DNA of 64,000 nucleotides from Lenzites betulinus (Eukaryota > Basidiomycota > Agaricomycetes > Polyporales > Polyporaceae), in the NCBI GenBank assembly GCA_022264855.1, contig JABYQU010000038.1:310001-374000 (forward strand), in the 5' to 3' direction. Position numbers and translations under genes: made by a program. Below, piece after piece: positions 1-11,061 of the stretch (positions are counted from its first letter, which is position 1; every line of letters starts with the position of its first letter). The notes beneath the pieces were generated by a model. It made no database searches and was not told the origin of the DNA. It saw nothing but the letters and a program-made list of their open reading frames with translations.

Positions 1-387
1 TAGGAGCGCTTTGGTGTACCATGGGGGGTTCGCTGAGACTCCTGGGATGTACTGGACTGCAAGGTGTGCGTACTCCGCCGCCGTTTCTGGCACGGTGTTC
101 TTCACCGTCATCTCGAGGATGCCAGGTCCCGCTACCTTCATCTCTGTCACTGGCCCTTCTATTCCGGTATCCCGTGCGACGAGAGTGGCTGGTTCGTCGT
201 TGTCTGGGCTGGTTGCGGGGGGGTTTGCGGTCACGCTGTAGATGCTGACATATTCCCCCAGTTCGATCGGCGTCGCTGGTTGTATCGTCACGTCCATCCA
301 CACGTTTTCGCGGCGAGTTAGCTGGTTGGGGATGTGGGACGGCGCTGAACCCCTTAGTCGTGCGTAGACTGTGATGTACTTGTTCAT
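1..387 (-). CDS. Partial hypothetical protein (5' end only)
   Basis: An open frame of 129 codons starts at an ATG at 387-385 and runs off the left edge with no stop. It begins MNKYITVYARLRGS and alternates hydrophobic and polar residues (VWMDVTIQPATPIELGEYVSI), as in a beta-sandwich fold. There is no signal peptide, membrane segment or cysteine pattern, and codon use is G+C-rich at third positions like the other genes here. I do not recognise the family. The reading frame and start codon are seen directly; that it is a real gene is inferred from the uninterrupted frame and non-repetitive composition. Confidence 0.45.
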   Translation of the reverse strand, partial: MNKYITVYARLRGSAPSHIPNQLTRRENVWMDVTIQPATPIELGEYVSIYSVTANPPATSPDNDEPATLVARDTGIEGPVTEMKVAGPGILEMTVKNTVPETAAEYAHLAVQYIPGVSANPPWYTKALL

Positions 388-1650
388 CGTGGAGGGTGGT
401 TGAGGGAGTGGGGGGCAGTTGCTCCACAGGGTTCATCTGTGCTTATATAACATTTCGGCATGGATTTCTTCCCCTATCATATTTCTGGCACGTCTAGGCT
501 TATCTTCTCTTCTCTCCTTCCCACTCTGGATTTTGTCCACGTGAGTCACTTTGTCAGGTATTGTGTTCCCTCTCTTGGTGTGTCTTGTTACGTGGCGACA
601 TTTGCCTGTCACCTCTGCATGTTCTTTCCGGCTTCCCGAACTTGGTTTCATTGTGACGTGTGGCGTACCTCCTTGTTCCATTCTTCTCTTCTTCGCCAGT
701 CTTACACTCCTTTTCTCAGTCTGTACGCCGTAGCTTATAGCGTGAGGGGCTTGGAGGCGCCGCTTGCATAGTCAGTCTGATGTAGTCTGTATTAGCATGC
801 GTAATGGGTAGACTCGTCCCCTACGGCCGCTAGTAGGTGCTGCGCGAGAACGACCAACGAGCCAGACCGCTAGGTATCAAGGAATAGTGTAGACATTAAG
901 GGGATGGTGATAGTATGATGGCCGCCTTGGGACCGCATAATACCCTCGTAATAATCATGAGTCGTGGAGCACTACAGATTCCTGTTGGACCTCGGCACAG
1001 TCCTTACGTGTATAGCCATACGGCTGGAAGTTCACCCCCTTTGTCTGCTGAGCCGGCATACTCGAGTACCAGTGCAGGCGAGGACCGTGACCGCTAGGGC
1101 AGTACTTCGACGCTAGGACGTGGTGGCCCGCCCGAAGGTGGCTGGCTTCCTGTACAAAGGGCGGGAGATAATTACCAGCAAGGGGCGGGCACAAGTGGGA
1201 TATAGTCAGGCCAGGGTATAGATTTACTGGAAGTAATGAGGGGTATGGTACAGGCTTCGACTTGCTTCATGCGCGGCGCCACAGGGCGCTCACATGGGAG
1301 GATGGGTGCTAAGTCGCATCACTCTCTGGCGGCTCTCCGAAGCCTTGTATGTATTGTACGACTCGTCCGCTGCTCTTCAGACCTTCCATAGATGCGCGTT
1401 ATGCTGTTTGGGGCGTGATTTCAGCCCTGGTGGTATGAGTGACGGCACCATGGACACGTATGCGCTCAAATACTACATCTTTCGGGTAGGTTTCGTTTGT
1501 GGGCTGACACTCATTGTTGTTTGGTTAGTTCCTGGTCATAGTGAATGTGCCCGCTTCGCTCGCGACACAGGGTTTGTACTCATTGCATTCTTGCGCTCTT
1601 AACCTTCGGCAGGCACGTGCACACACTCGGCGTCTCCGTGACCCTTCTGG
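388..1650. other. No gene seen
   Basis: Several short open frames on both strands, none with recognisable domains or a convincing splice chain. This stretch separates the partial gene from the 3' end of the F-box gene. I see no RNA gene or repeat. Confidence 0.5.
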
Positions 1651-2706
1651 TTAGGGTTCATTGGCGTCTTCATCTCTGTGCCTCCCCTTCAGCCCGGGGG
1701 CTGTTATTCCCCTGGGGGATTTCTCCGGAGAGCGTGTCTTACTTGTGTTGTGTGGTATAGGCGTGGAGTCCCATGGGTTTGTATCATACCGTCTCACTGC
1801 CTCACTTGTTTCCTGCACATCTGGTCGTGCCTCTTTTCTTCTGTTATGTTTGCCATATTTCGCGTGTTCTCTTTTCTTGGGCGTGTTCGTTGCATTTGGC
1901 CCATTTGCTTGCGATCTTGTGTTCTCGTGTGCGTCACCATCGTTGTTGGTTCCGTGGTTGCCGTCGTTGTCGTCATCGGCGTGGTCGACGAGGTCGGCGT
2001 AGTCGACGAGGTCGGCCTCTGTCAGATAGAGTTCTCCACGGAGCGTAGTGAGCTTCTGGAGTGTACGGGTGTAATATTGTGCCATCACAGTTATTCTGGG
2101 CAGAAAATCAACCGCCCGAGCATCTGAGCAATCTAGGTCAAGCTCTAGCAGCGGCGATTTTACTTGCCCCAGGATTTCCTGGGCGGTGTCCCTGATGGAG
2201 CCTATATGCATGCGTCGAATGTGCCGAAGAGCGACAACGGCCGCCGCCAGACATTCTTCTTCGTCACGGTCGAATATTTCCTCGGCCGAGTCGATACTGA
2301 GATCCTCGATGTTCGTTGTCTTCTCCATGACGCGCGCGAACATTTTGACAAGGTCCTTCGAAAGGGATGCAAATGCTCGCCCAAGACATGGATCCAGGTC
2401 ATCCTCGTCATCCTCGTCCTCCATTTCAAGTTCGGGATCCAGTGGTATTGCAAGATAGAGCCTGCGAAGAAGCGGCGCTCGCACGGGGATGTCGCTGAGC
2501 ATGAACGTGCAGAATGAGCGGAGCGCCGATGGCGTTCGGATGATCACTCCAAAGGCGAGCAGAGGTTTTATCCCATCGGCCCAGAGGATTTTACAAGTAC
2601 TCATCAGTGCCATCATGTCAGTCTGTCGCGGGATGTGGGTCAAAAGCTCGAGGAAGATGTCATAGTTGATGTAAGGCCCGGGTAGTATGTCGCTGTAGTC
2701 GGCCAT
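1651..2706 (-). CDS. F-box-like protein, possibly shortened at the C-terminus
   Basis: A single open frame of 351 codons from ATG at 2706. Residues about 12-50 (YINYDIFLELLTHIP, then MALMSTCKILWADGIKPLL) match the F-box pattern of basidiomycete proteins that bind Skp1 and recruit substrates to SCF ubiquitin ligases. About 170 residues of leucine-rich helices and strands follow, with an acidic insert (EMEDEDDEDDLD). After residue 230 the protein turns low-complexity: Asp/Asn-rich, then Lys/Arg/Ser-rich. At DNA level this begins with an 18-bp repeat near 1984-2016. Family members usually carry a longer leucine-rich C-terminal half, so this copy looks truncated, or its last exons are misread as continuous. 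The F-box call is by motif; the substrate is unknown. Confidence 0.65.
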   Translation of the reverse strand: MADYSDILPGPYINYDIFLELLTHIPRQTDMMALMSTCKILWADGIKPLLAFGVIIRTPSALRSFCTFMLSDIPVRAPLLRRLYLAIPLDPELEMEDEDDEDDLDPCLGRAFASLSKDLVKMFARVMEKTTNIEDLSIDSAEEIFDRDEEECLAAAVVALRHIRRMHIGSIRDTAQEILGQVKSPLLELDLDCSDARAVDFLPRITVMAQYYTRTLQKLTTLRGELYLTEADLVDYADLVDHADDDNDGNHGTNNDGDAHENTRSQANGPNATNTPKKREHAKYGKHNRRKEARPDVQETSEAVRRYDTNPWDSTPIPHNTSKTRSPEKSPRGITAPGLKGRHRDEDANEP

Positions 2707-4522
2707 CCTATCGCAGTCTGCGATGTTCGATGAATCGATGTTGGTGATGATGATCTCTGCGGATAGTCAATGTTTGTTAGACATATGGTCAAGTTAGACA
2801 GCTGGGATGCTACCGGAGGGAGTGATGCAGACAGGTGCTTGAAAGGGCCCCTGCATGCCGGTTTGATCTAAGTATCAGAGCCATAAAGGATCCGAGTGGC
2901 ACCCGCGTCCGGTCGCCACGGAGTAGGATCAATTGTGACTGGCACAAATCTTCAGCTCGGCCGTTGTTAACTTGACCCCAATTGTTACAGCAAGTCGCAC
3001 GCTGTATCATACTCGAATATCTATGGACCGCGATTCCGCCAAGCCCATATCCCCGAGCTCGTGAAAACCCGGTAGATCTTGCTTAAGCGTGGTTTTTATT
3101 TCCAGATCCCGATCGAAGGATCGTCCATAAAATTAATTATAATGACGCAATAAAATTGCATCTGCCCCGCACAAACTGGCACGGACACCGGGAGACACGG
3201 GTATGCCCGGAGTCGCTACCCGCCGTATTACTATGCACACACAAGCTTGGCAATCAATTTTTTTGTTACCTCGTCATTGTATGGACTTCACACCACTAGT
3301 ATACTGATTGTATTCACATAATCATCTACACGAGCCTCACGTTCGCCACCTGACACAAACGTCATCGATCTCAGCGACCTGGACATGCGCTCGATCGAGG
3401 TCGCGTTGGCCGGGGGACGAGCGGACGTTTTCGTTTGCCAAGCCCACGCCGCTGCGGGGATGACGATGACGTCATACTCACTGTATCTCGGACCGAGGTC
3501 CCACGCACTTACTTCCATCTAAGTACCTACTTACTCACATGCATGTACGACTTGTCGACTATACTATCGAATGCAAGTCGAGCGAAACTTGGAAGTACAA
3601 TCGCGAACACATTGATCAAGTAATACCGTATATGTACACATCCAGACCAAAGTACCAGACAAGAACTATTTTGCATCTCCTATGTATGTATGTACGCACG
3701 GCCGCAGCACGCGTATACCTTCCCCCCACCGACGCCCGGGCGCGAGCCCGGTGCAGCCTGCGGAGACAAGACATATCGACGCTGGGGCGCATGCGCAGTA
3801 CAGCGCTATCGTATACCAGACAAGGGGAACGGAGACACGGACGCAAGTCCGGAGCACGGGGGGAGCCGCGAGAAGGCTTGGGAACGAGTATTCGGGGTGG
3901 GAAGTATATGGTTTCGGGGGACAGTGGGGTGGGGGGAATCGAACAGACATTAGTGGTACATGTAGTGTCGCAGCAGCCGTGGCGGCAGCTAGAGCATCGC
4001 CGTTCCCGGGCGATCCGGGGGATTTGGATAAATAGACCGAGGGCTGTCGGATTCGTTGTTCGTTGTGGCCATCCCGTCCGATAGGCCGAGCGAGCAGTGA
4101 GGCGGCGAGGGGTGGAAGTGGGGCATGGGGGTGGCGGGGCGAAGGCCGGGATGAGATGGGATGGGGCAAGGGTAGTCGGTTCAACAGGATGGGTGGGCCG
4201 CATGGGGGACGGAATGGGCCAAAATAGGAGGAAAAACAAAATCAGGACAGTACGCATAGAACAAAGCAACGTTGACAATCATTAAGCCACAAGATATAGG
4301 GTAGGATGCGGAATGGTCCAACTCGGGATCGTCATGGGGACGGCATAGTGAGGGAATATAGAGGGGTCGGAGAGAACGGAAGCGGAGCAGATATCCAGGT
4401 GAATCGAGACGGAATGGGTGGAGGGTTGGCATGAGCACATTAGACCTTGTCGAGCAATATTCTTCTTCATCGTCGTGCCGAGGTTTTCGGACACATCTTC
4501 ATCGTACAACGCCCGTCGGACT
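2707..4522. other. No gene seen
   Basis: About 1.8 kb between the start of the F-box gene and the stop of the Ser-rich gene. Open frames of up to about 220 codons exist near 3616-4278 on minus, but their translations are Pro/Arg/Cys-rich without domain structure and overlap open frames in several other phases. They are best read as chance frames in G+C-rich DNA. Confidence 0.5.
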
Positions 4523-5798
4523 CTAGGCCTTGGACGGGAGCACAGTCTTCAGGCCTTCGAGACGCTCCTCCAATCCCTTGCCTAGGCCTTCCCGCTCCCA
4601 CTCACCTCCGACATCGTCGGCGACTCCGGCAGCACCGTCACGCTCGAGGAGGAACATCGGAGCACCATGTATGCTACCCCCACTTGAGCTGGCGGCGTAT
4701 TGTGCCTGGGGGAGCCCGACCACGCTCGGGATGTGGGGTGGGGGCTCCGTGACCATAGCCGACGAGGTGAAGCTCGAGAGAGGGAGAGTGGATGCCGGTG
4801 TCGAGGAGAGAAGGTCGGCATAGGAGATGAACGATAACCGCTTGGAGGCGGCCTTGGGAGATGGCGGGTGGGAAGGGAAGGGGGCGGGCACCGTAATGGA
4901 AGAGAGTTGTTGTGGATGAATGTGCGTCTGGAGACTGTGCAGAGGGTGCTCCGTGTGCGTCGCTGTCGTAGGGGATGACGAGTTTGAGCCCGTATCGGCC
5001 TCGGAAGCCGCACTCGACGCTACGGAAAAGTACGCTGAAGTCGGCGTGGGCGTGACTGTTGTCTGGGGCACGGAGACACTTGGGAGGATCGGGCTCGTCT
5101 GTACCGTCGGCCGTGTAGGCGGAGATCCCTGGACATTCTTCGGCGGTGAACCGGGAAGCGAGTTGCTGAAGAGCAAACTCCTCCGATTGCCCCCTGTAGG
5201 GCTCGGGCTGCGACTACTCAGGCGAGAGGTGGGGCTGGTAAAGCCACTGTGATACGCGGGGTCTAGTGGGGCAGGTGTAACGATCGAGATGGTGTCTAAG
5301 TCGTCATCTTCTCCATCTTTCGAGGCGAGAACGGCGGCGGCGCTGTCGAGGACAGAAGGGACCGCGCGCTCTATCTCCTCGGTGAACTTCGCTCGGGGCT
5401 GGTGGTGCGGGTCCGAGACGACGGAGAGGGGCGAGTTGATGGGCTCGATGTCCCGTTCAAAGATCGCGGAGGAGGAAGAATGGCTAAAGGGAATTGAGCG
5501 GAGAGGCCCCCGGATGGCAAACGGGTACTTACACTGATGTTGGGGACGACGGAATAGATGCGGGCGAGCGAGAGCCCAAGCGATGGGTCCGCAGGTGCTG
5601 AGAGGTGCGGTTCGAAAGGCGGCGCTCGCGCGAGGGGCTGGCGAGATTGGTGTTGGAGGTGATGTGTCGCAACTCGGCCGGCGAGGACATGAGGGCGTTC
5701 ATTGTGGGGAGTTCTGAGATGGTGGGATGCGAGGCGGGTGAGAGGCGAGGCGAGGGCGAGAGCAGGAGATTTGAGGAATCCTGGGAGAGAGTAGCCAT
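4523..5798 (-). CDS. Ser/Thr/Pro-rich protein with a charged C-terminal helix
   Basis: Two exons: 5798-5533 and 5483-4523, joined across a 49-nt intron (donor GTAAGT, acceptor TTTAG). The spliced frame is open for 408 residues. It starts MATLSQDSSNLLLSPSPRL and is rich in Ser-Pro dipeptides, typical of a phosphorylated, disordered protein. A moderately conserved-looking block surrounds FTEEIERAVPSVLDSAAAV. The last 30 residues (GGEWEREGLGKGLEERLE) should form an amphipathic helix. No signal peptide, membrane segment or known domain is visible, and I cannot assign a function. The exon join is well supported because phase, splice motifs and composition agree; an ATG 17 codons after the frame opens was chosen as start. 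Confidence 0.7.
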
Positions 5799-6375
5799 GG
5801 TGGATGATAGCAGACGGGAAGTTGACGGTGGAGAGAAGGTGGAGAGCAATCACAGCCCGCGCGGACTTGTCATTGTCAATATCTCCATCGCCTTCCTTAT
5901 CTGATTGCATAGCATTGAACGACAGTGTTCTTTGTCCATCAAAGCTGTCCGCCAAAATAATTGTTTTCTTTTGTGGCACGGCCTCGTCAAATCCACCGAC
6001 GACGGCGACCCCCATCTTCCCGACCTCGAACATGACAGTGTTGCACTCGCACTCAATCGTCAGATATGTCGACTCACCGCATGCACTACACCGCTTCATC
6101 CGAGCTTGTGCGAACAGCCTGGGGGTCTCGAATCATCCCATGCGCTCGCGGCCGCACGGTCATGCAGTGGCCTACCTAGACGCAAAGCCCCGTACAACGT
6201 CCTAGTCCGACAGCCTTTCGCCGTTCTCACCGGGGTGGCCATATCACGATATCTGCATCCACAACGAATATGTTACATTGATATCATACACCTCGTCTTC
6301 CGTCATCTCCGCGTGGACGGAGTGCGATGCACAAGGTCCGAGAGATCTCCACCGCAGCCACACCGGCCGGAGGAC

Positions 6376-8690
6376 TCACATGGCCTTACTCATTCCCTCC
6401 GTGCGTACCCTCCACCCCGCCTTCGGGAACCCCGGTGCAGTGCCCTCGCTCCCATCCCATCCCTCAGCCATCATCGCCATAGCATACAGGAGTGCTCCGG
6501 ATCCCGGGAAGTACGGGGTTGGCACGCGTACCCCGCCTACGGGCATTCCAACGTCGTCGAATTCGAACAGGGGGTGCAGCAACCATTCTACCGCCTTCTC
6601 CGTCTTCCTGTTACGGGCTGCGGACATCGCCAGCATCGGGAAGTCCCAGCTGCGACGTGCGAACGGAAGAAGTTCGTCAGTCACACCGAGGGCTTCTGAG
6701 GCGACGGAACCTACCCCCAGCAGTTGCTGATGTTCCAGCTTGTCCAAACAATTTCTGCGGTTGCCTTGGCCATGTCCAGACTCACGTTCGCCGTCTGCGG
6801 CAACCAGCCATACAAGCCCACCAAAGCCGGGTGGTCGTTCGTGAACGTCGGCGTGTCCCAGAAGTCGCTCGGAATCCCCTCATAAACCGCGTATAGCCCG
6901 CCCTCAATCGGAAGCGGCGCAAGATTTTCCTTAACTTCCGTCCACGCGGACGGCACCGCTTCGCCCAGTCTTTCCATCCAGGTGCTCGCGTGGTCCAATC
7001 CGAATCGCCAGTATGCCAGCTCGAATGCCGGGTTGCGCGTCACGTTCGGGCTCGTGTCCTCGCTGACAACGTACATCGGCGGGCCCAAGTCGAAGAAACC
7101 TGTGGACGTGTTCCGCTGCGCGTACACCGCCATCCAGTCTGCCGTTGCGTGCACGACGTCGCGCCACTTCTCCAGCGTCGCGCGCGATCCCGTCGCACGA
7201 TACTCGTACTCCGCGAATACGAGAGGATGAGGCTGTTCCCAGATCAGCAGCTCGTTGATCTCCCCAGGTGCGGACCGGCCAGTGGGGTCGGTCATCTTGG
7301 ACCAACGCGCTCCCTGAGGGTAGCCTTGCTGCACCTGCGCGCGCTCTAGCGCAGTGGGAAGGAACCGCGAGTATGCGCTGCTGGCGCGGTTGAGGAGGTC
7401 CCAGTTGTTCCACAATGCCCAGTGTGCGCTGTGCCAAAAGAACATCTCCATGTGGAACTTGCCGTACTACAAGAAGTCATCATAGTCAGTATATTTGCTC
7501 GTTGTTAAATCTGTGCCTAGCTTCTCACCCAACCGTTGTCCACCAGGCCAGACTATCGAACATCAGTGCCTTGCGATGCGGCGAATACGATAGCATATAC
7601 ACACCTCCTGTGGAGGGTAGTCCCCTGCTTCGTTCACGCGCAATAGGTACTGCGACAGGATGATGCGTCTTTGCAACTCCTCCGCGCGGGCGTCGCTGGA
7701 CCCGCTCAACACATCGACGAAGCCGTGATTCTCCCAGAAGTCCTCCCACGCTTGTTGCGATTCGTCCTGGATGGCGCTCGGGTTTGATATCGTTGGGATC
7801 TGTCCGGGTGTATAGGAGACCGCTACTGAAAAGGTCTGCCGGGCTTGACCCGGTATGATGTGATAGAGGTGCGCGTCCGGCGAAACACGGCTAATGGAGA
7901 ACTCATTCCCCCCGCCAACAGATGTGAAGAATGTGTTCGCGACCATGGTGTGCACGATCTGCGCGGTGACGCCGTGCCCCAGCCCCGCCCCCGTTCTCAA
8001 GGTCGTCGTATGGCTATCCGTCGCGTTCCACACACCAACAAACGGCGCCTCGAATTTCTCACTGCCATCGTTCCAGGGAAAGTCGAGGAACAGCCCTAGA
8101 CGGCCGCGCTGCAGGAGCGGAGACGTGACCGTGACGGCGATCGTGCTGCTTTCCTGCGCCGTGACGGTTTGCACCTCTACGTCCGCGCCCTCCCATCGGA
8201 AGCTGCTCGTCATCGTCCCCGTCCACAGATCGAGCTCCTGCCTCTTCCCCTCCAGCGCGCCCTCCGTCACGTTCGCCGCCCCGCCCTTCTCGTCGAGGAA
8301 CAGCAGCCCGACGCGGCCCAGGTTCACGCGGTTCGGGTTCGAGATCAGCCACTGCTGCACTGGCTCGGGGCCCCCGAACTCATACTGCACCCCGTCCCAC
8401 ACTACGCCGCGGTACGCGGTGAGGTCCGCCTCCGTCGTGCCCGCGGGGAGGGAGTCGTTCTTCCAGCCCCAGTCCGACATCGTCGCCCAGGGGAGGAAGG
8501 TCTGCAGCCCGGTGACGTCGGCGCCGAAGGCGAAGTGCCCGTTCCCGACTTGCATGGGCGTGCTCGCGCTCGACGCGGTGCGCACGGGGTTGAAGCGCGA
8601 GACGAGCGCGTGGCGGTCGATTCCGGCCTGTACGGTGGCGCTACATGCCGCGAGCAGGATGACGTTTAGTGTGAGGTGCGTCCATGTCAT
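6376..8690 (-). CDS. Secreted six-hairpin glycosidase-like enzyme
   Basis: Four exons: 8690-7605, a 24-nt micro-exon 7552-7529, 7466-6715 and 6649-6376, giving 711 residues. It starts with a cleavable signal peptide (MTWTHLTLNVILLAACSATVQA), so it is secreted. An N-terminal beta-sandwich domain of about 300 residues is followed by an (alpha/alpha)6 barrel. The stretch LVDNGWYGKFHMEMFFWHSA and the motif NCWGWDFPMLAM, split by the third intron, are typical of fungal members of the six-hairpin superfamily related to GH65 and GH95. A probable carboxylate patch is IWEQPHPLVFAEYEY. Several N-x-S/T sites are present. The substrate is unknown; an alpha-linked glucan, trehalose-like or fucose-linked sugar is possible. 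The micro-exon encodes part of the core motif and keeps phase exactly, which supports the model. Confidence 0.82.
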
Positions 8691-9192
8691 TGGCAGTGAG
8701 GATACGGTTTTTGGTGGGCAAGAGGGCGCTGGTGAAGGTGTTGCAAGTGGGGGAATGTGCAGGACCTTTTGCACGTCGGGCACGGCGTGCGGAAGGCCTT
8801 GTATGCCGTCAACGATTGTATGGTTCTTCCCGGTCAAAGGGCGAGGAGAACCGATCGTCATCCTCCAGGTGACTTGTTGCGGTCCGGGACAGACCATGTG
8901 ACTGTGTCATACGCTGTGGATATTCTCTGCGGCTACTCAATTGCATCCAGGCGTAACTTCCGGGCGCGTCTTGTGCGCGTATTCTTTGCAGATTGTTGAC
9001 GATTCGAATAGACCTGAAGTTGATGTTATACATGTTCAGTCTTTTGCCTCTCAACGATATGATTGCACTGCTGGCGGTCCTATTTTCGATTACAGGATTG
9101 CACAGGGTGAAGATCTATCAGTTCACCATACGTGCTCTACGCCCTCACCACACCACATCGTACACCACACCGTTGTCTTCTTCGTCCCCAGT

Positions 9193-9297
9193 CTATTCAT
9201 CATTATCATCATCTTCGTCGTCTTCAACCATATCCTGGTCTTCCTCCGAGTCGTCCTCGTCCATATCCTGGTCTTCCTCTGAGTCGTCTTCGTCCAT
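9193..9297 (-). repeat. Acidic 33-bp tandem repeat, possible lost C-terminal tail
   Basis: On the minus strand an ATG at 9297 opens 34 codons almost entirely Asp/Glu. They contain two copies of an 11-residue unit (MDEDDSEEDQD) encoded by a near-perfect 33-bp DNA repeat. It lies 58 bp downstream of the stop of the ankyrin-type gene. Ankyrin proteins of this type often end in acidic runs, so it may be a remnant or alternative terminal exon. No in-phase splice join was found, so it is listed only as a repeat. Confidence 0.4.
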
Positions 9298-9354
9298 CGT
9301 CCCTCTGCCTGCGTAGGAGCTAGTGTACCGATCTGACATTTGTAGCCCGAGCCT

Positions 9355-11061
9355 CTATCCGACGAGTTTGAACTCCATATCGTTGGCGCAATCGGGCATC
9401 GCCAAGAGTGCTGTTGACTCTGCGCCTCCTCCTTCAGCTGATTGCTCTTCCAGCTCATCCCACGTATTGTCTCCGAGGGGCGATTGGTCCACAGCCGAGC
9501 CTATAACGTACTGCATAGCATGCCCAACGTTCCGCCCTTGTAAAAAAACGCACTGCCATGGTGGCCACTGAGCGCTCGCGAGACGTTGATATCGGACGGG
9601 ATGCCCTGCTCGCCCGTCCTGCCGAGGACAACACCAATCGCGCGGACGACCTCTGCGTAGTCCCGGAAGACGTACCCGGAGATGCCTCCCTGACGCATGT
9701 GAGGCGGAAGATACTCTGCCGCCGTCTCGTCGTCAAAGTGCGACTCCCTGGGTGCCCAAGATGTCGCTGTCTCCATCGTATCCGCGGCGCAGAGCCCTGC
9801 AGCTGCAGGAAGAGTTCGTCAGCGGAACGTCGGTCACAACATGGCCAACGAAAATCCATACACTCCAGCCGGTACCGCATCTTCATGGAAAGCCAGCCCC
9901 CGGTGCAATCACCGCATGTGCATCCCCATTTGCGGCTGGCTATGAACTCTTCTTCCGACTGCGCGATCTCCTCTCCGGCCGCGCGTTTGAGGAGGAGCAC
10001 CACACGCAGCGAATCTGGGTCATACCCGTTCCATGTCCCCAGCAGTGTCTCCGTGAACTCCCGCGTTCCCTGCACCTTCTGTTCGCACAACCCGAGCGGC
10101 GTACAGCCTGCGACGTTGTTGCGGGCGCGGGCATCTGCTCCGACACCGCTTTCTGCGGGTAGAGCGAACAGGGCTTGGACGGCGGGCAGGTTGGCGCCAA
10201 GCGCCGCAGTGTGAAGCCGCGAGAAGCCGCGATGGTCCCTCTGACGGACGCCCTCGGGCGCCAGATCATATGCCTCCCTCATCGCCCCGCCTATGTCGAA
10301 ATCCAAGGGTCCCATAGACACAATCTCGATCACAAAGTGCAGTGGGTATGCCTCGCGATATTCATCTGGCTCATTTGCGCCCTGTATGGAAGCCTGAGGT
10401 CCGAGGTCAGCCGAAGCACCTTTAGGCTTCGTAATTGCGCTTACCCCGAGAGGGCCTTGACCATTACCCTGAAAGGCCTCGCTGACGCTCTCGACGTCGT
10501 TCTCAGCCGACAGTAAACGCGAGGGATGCGTAGAATCTGGCGCGTAGGCTAGAAGACTCGTTCGGCCGACCCGGCGGTAATCGTGCTATTATTCGGTGCG
10601 TCAGAATACCACATGAATGTATGCGGGTCAGACAATGACAGCGTGACAAACCTTGTGGAACAAGGCCGTCGCGGTCGCTTTCTGTGCATTCCACTCTTCA
10701 ATTCCGTCCGGACGAGATACGGGTGTCGGCCATGCGAATATGAATTTTCACGACACCACATCAGTTGCGTGGGCTGTTTGTGCCAGTGTACGGAGCAGGA
10801 GTGACGCTACGCTTTAACGCCTAAACTGTGTGGACATGGTCAGCGATGCCGTCGCGGGTGCATTCGTATAGGGCAATAAATTATCACCTTTCCTTCTACT
10901 TCAACCGAGAAAATGTACAGGAGAGTCCCTTCGTCTAGCTCGCGCCCCCAGACGCCGCTACCCTTCAGATGCTCATTGTCAATGATCTCCCTCTGAAGGC
11001 GACCGAACTTGTCGAATAAGGCCGAAGAGAACTCTTGCAGCTCCTGCGAATCTTCGTCCAT
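9355..11061 (-). CDS. Ankyrin-type basidiomycete protein with an apparent frameshift
   Basis: The first exon starts at ATG 11061 (MDEDSQELQEFSSALFDK) and ends at 10888. The main exon runs to 9862 and holds EEWNAQKATATALFHK before a probable intron (GTTTGT to AATAATAG), then YPLHFVIEIVSMGP, ankyrin-like helices (RLHTAALGANLPAVQALF) and a cysteine motif RKWGCTCGDCTGGWLS. A further intron with a GTATGG donor leads to LPPHMRQGGISGYVFRDYAE. The chain ends with CANDMEFKLVG at a TAG at 9355. From memory, this order of blocks recurs in many Polyporales proteins of unknown role. Two problems remain: the join between 10888 and about 10740 is unresolved, and the last 60 codons are in another phase unless one base is added in the A7 run at 9542-9548. 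Function unknown. Confidence 0.6.

Noticed and set aside
3930..3965. GTTCGATTC on minus, like a tRNA B box
   Set aside because: The flanking bases cannot form a T-arm stem and no A box or acceptor stem is found at the right distance.
3616..4278. 220-codon minus-strand frame rich in Pro, Arg and Cys
   Set aside because: No domain, no splice chain, and several other frames over the same bases are equally open.
10700..10830. Possible MYND zinc finger upstream of the ankyrin-like part
   Set aside because: The spacing of Cys and His (CSVHWHKQ...) does not fit the MYND pattern and lies in a different frame from the ankyrin part.
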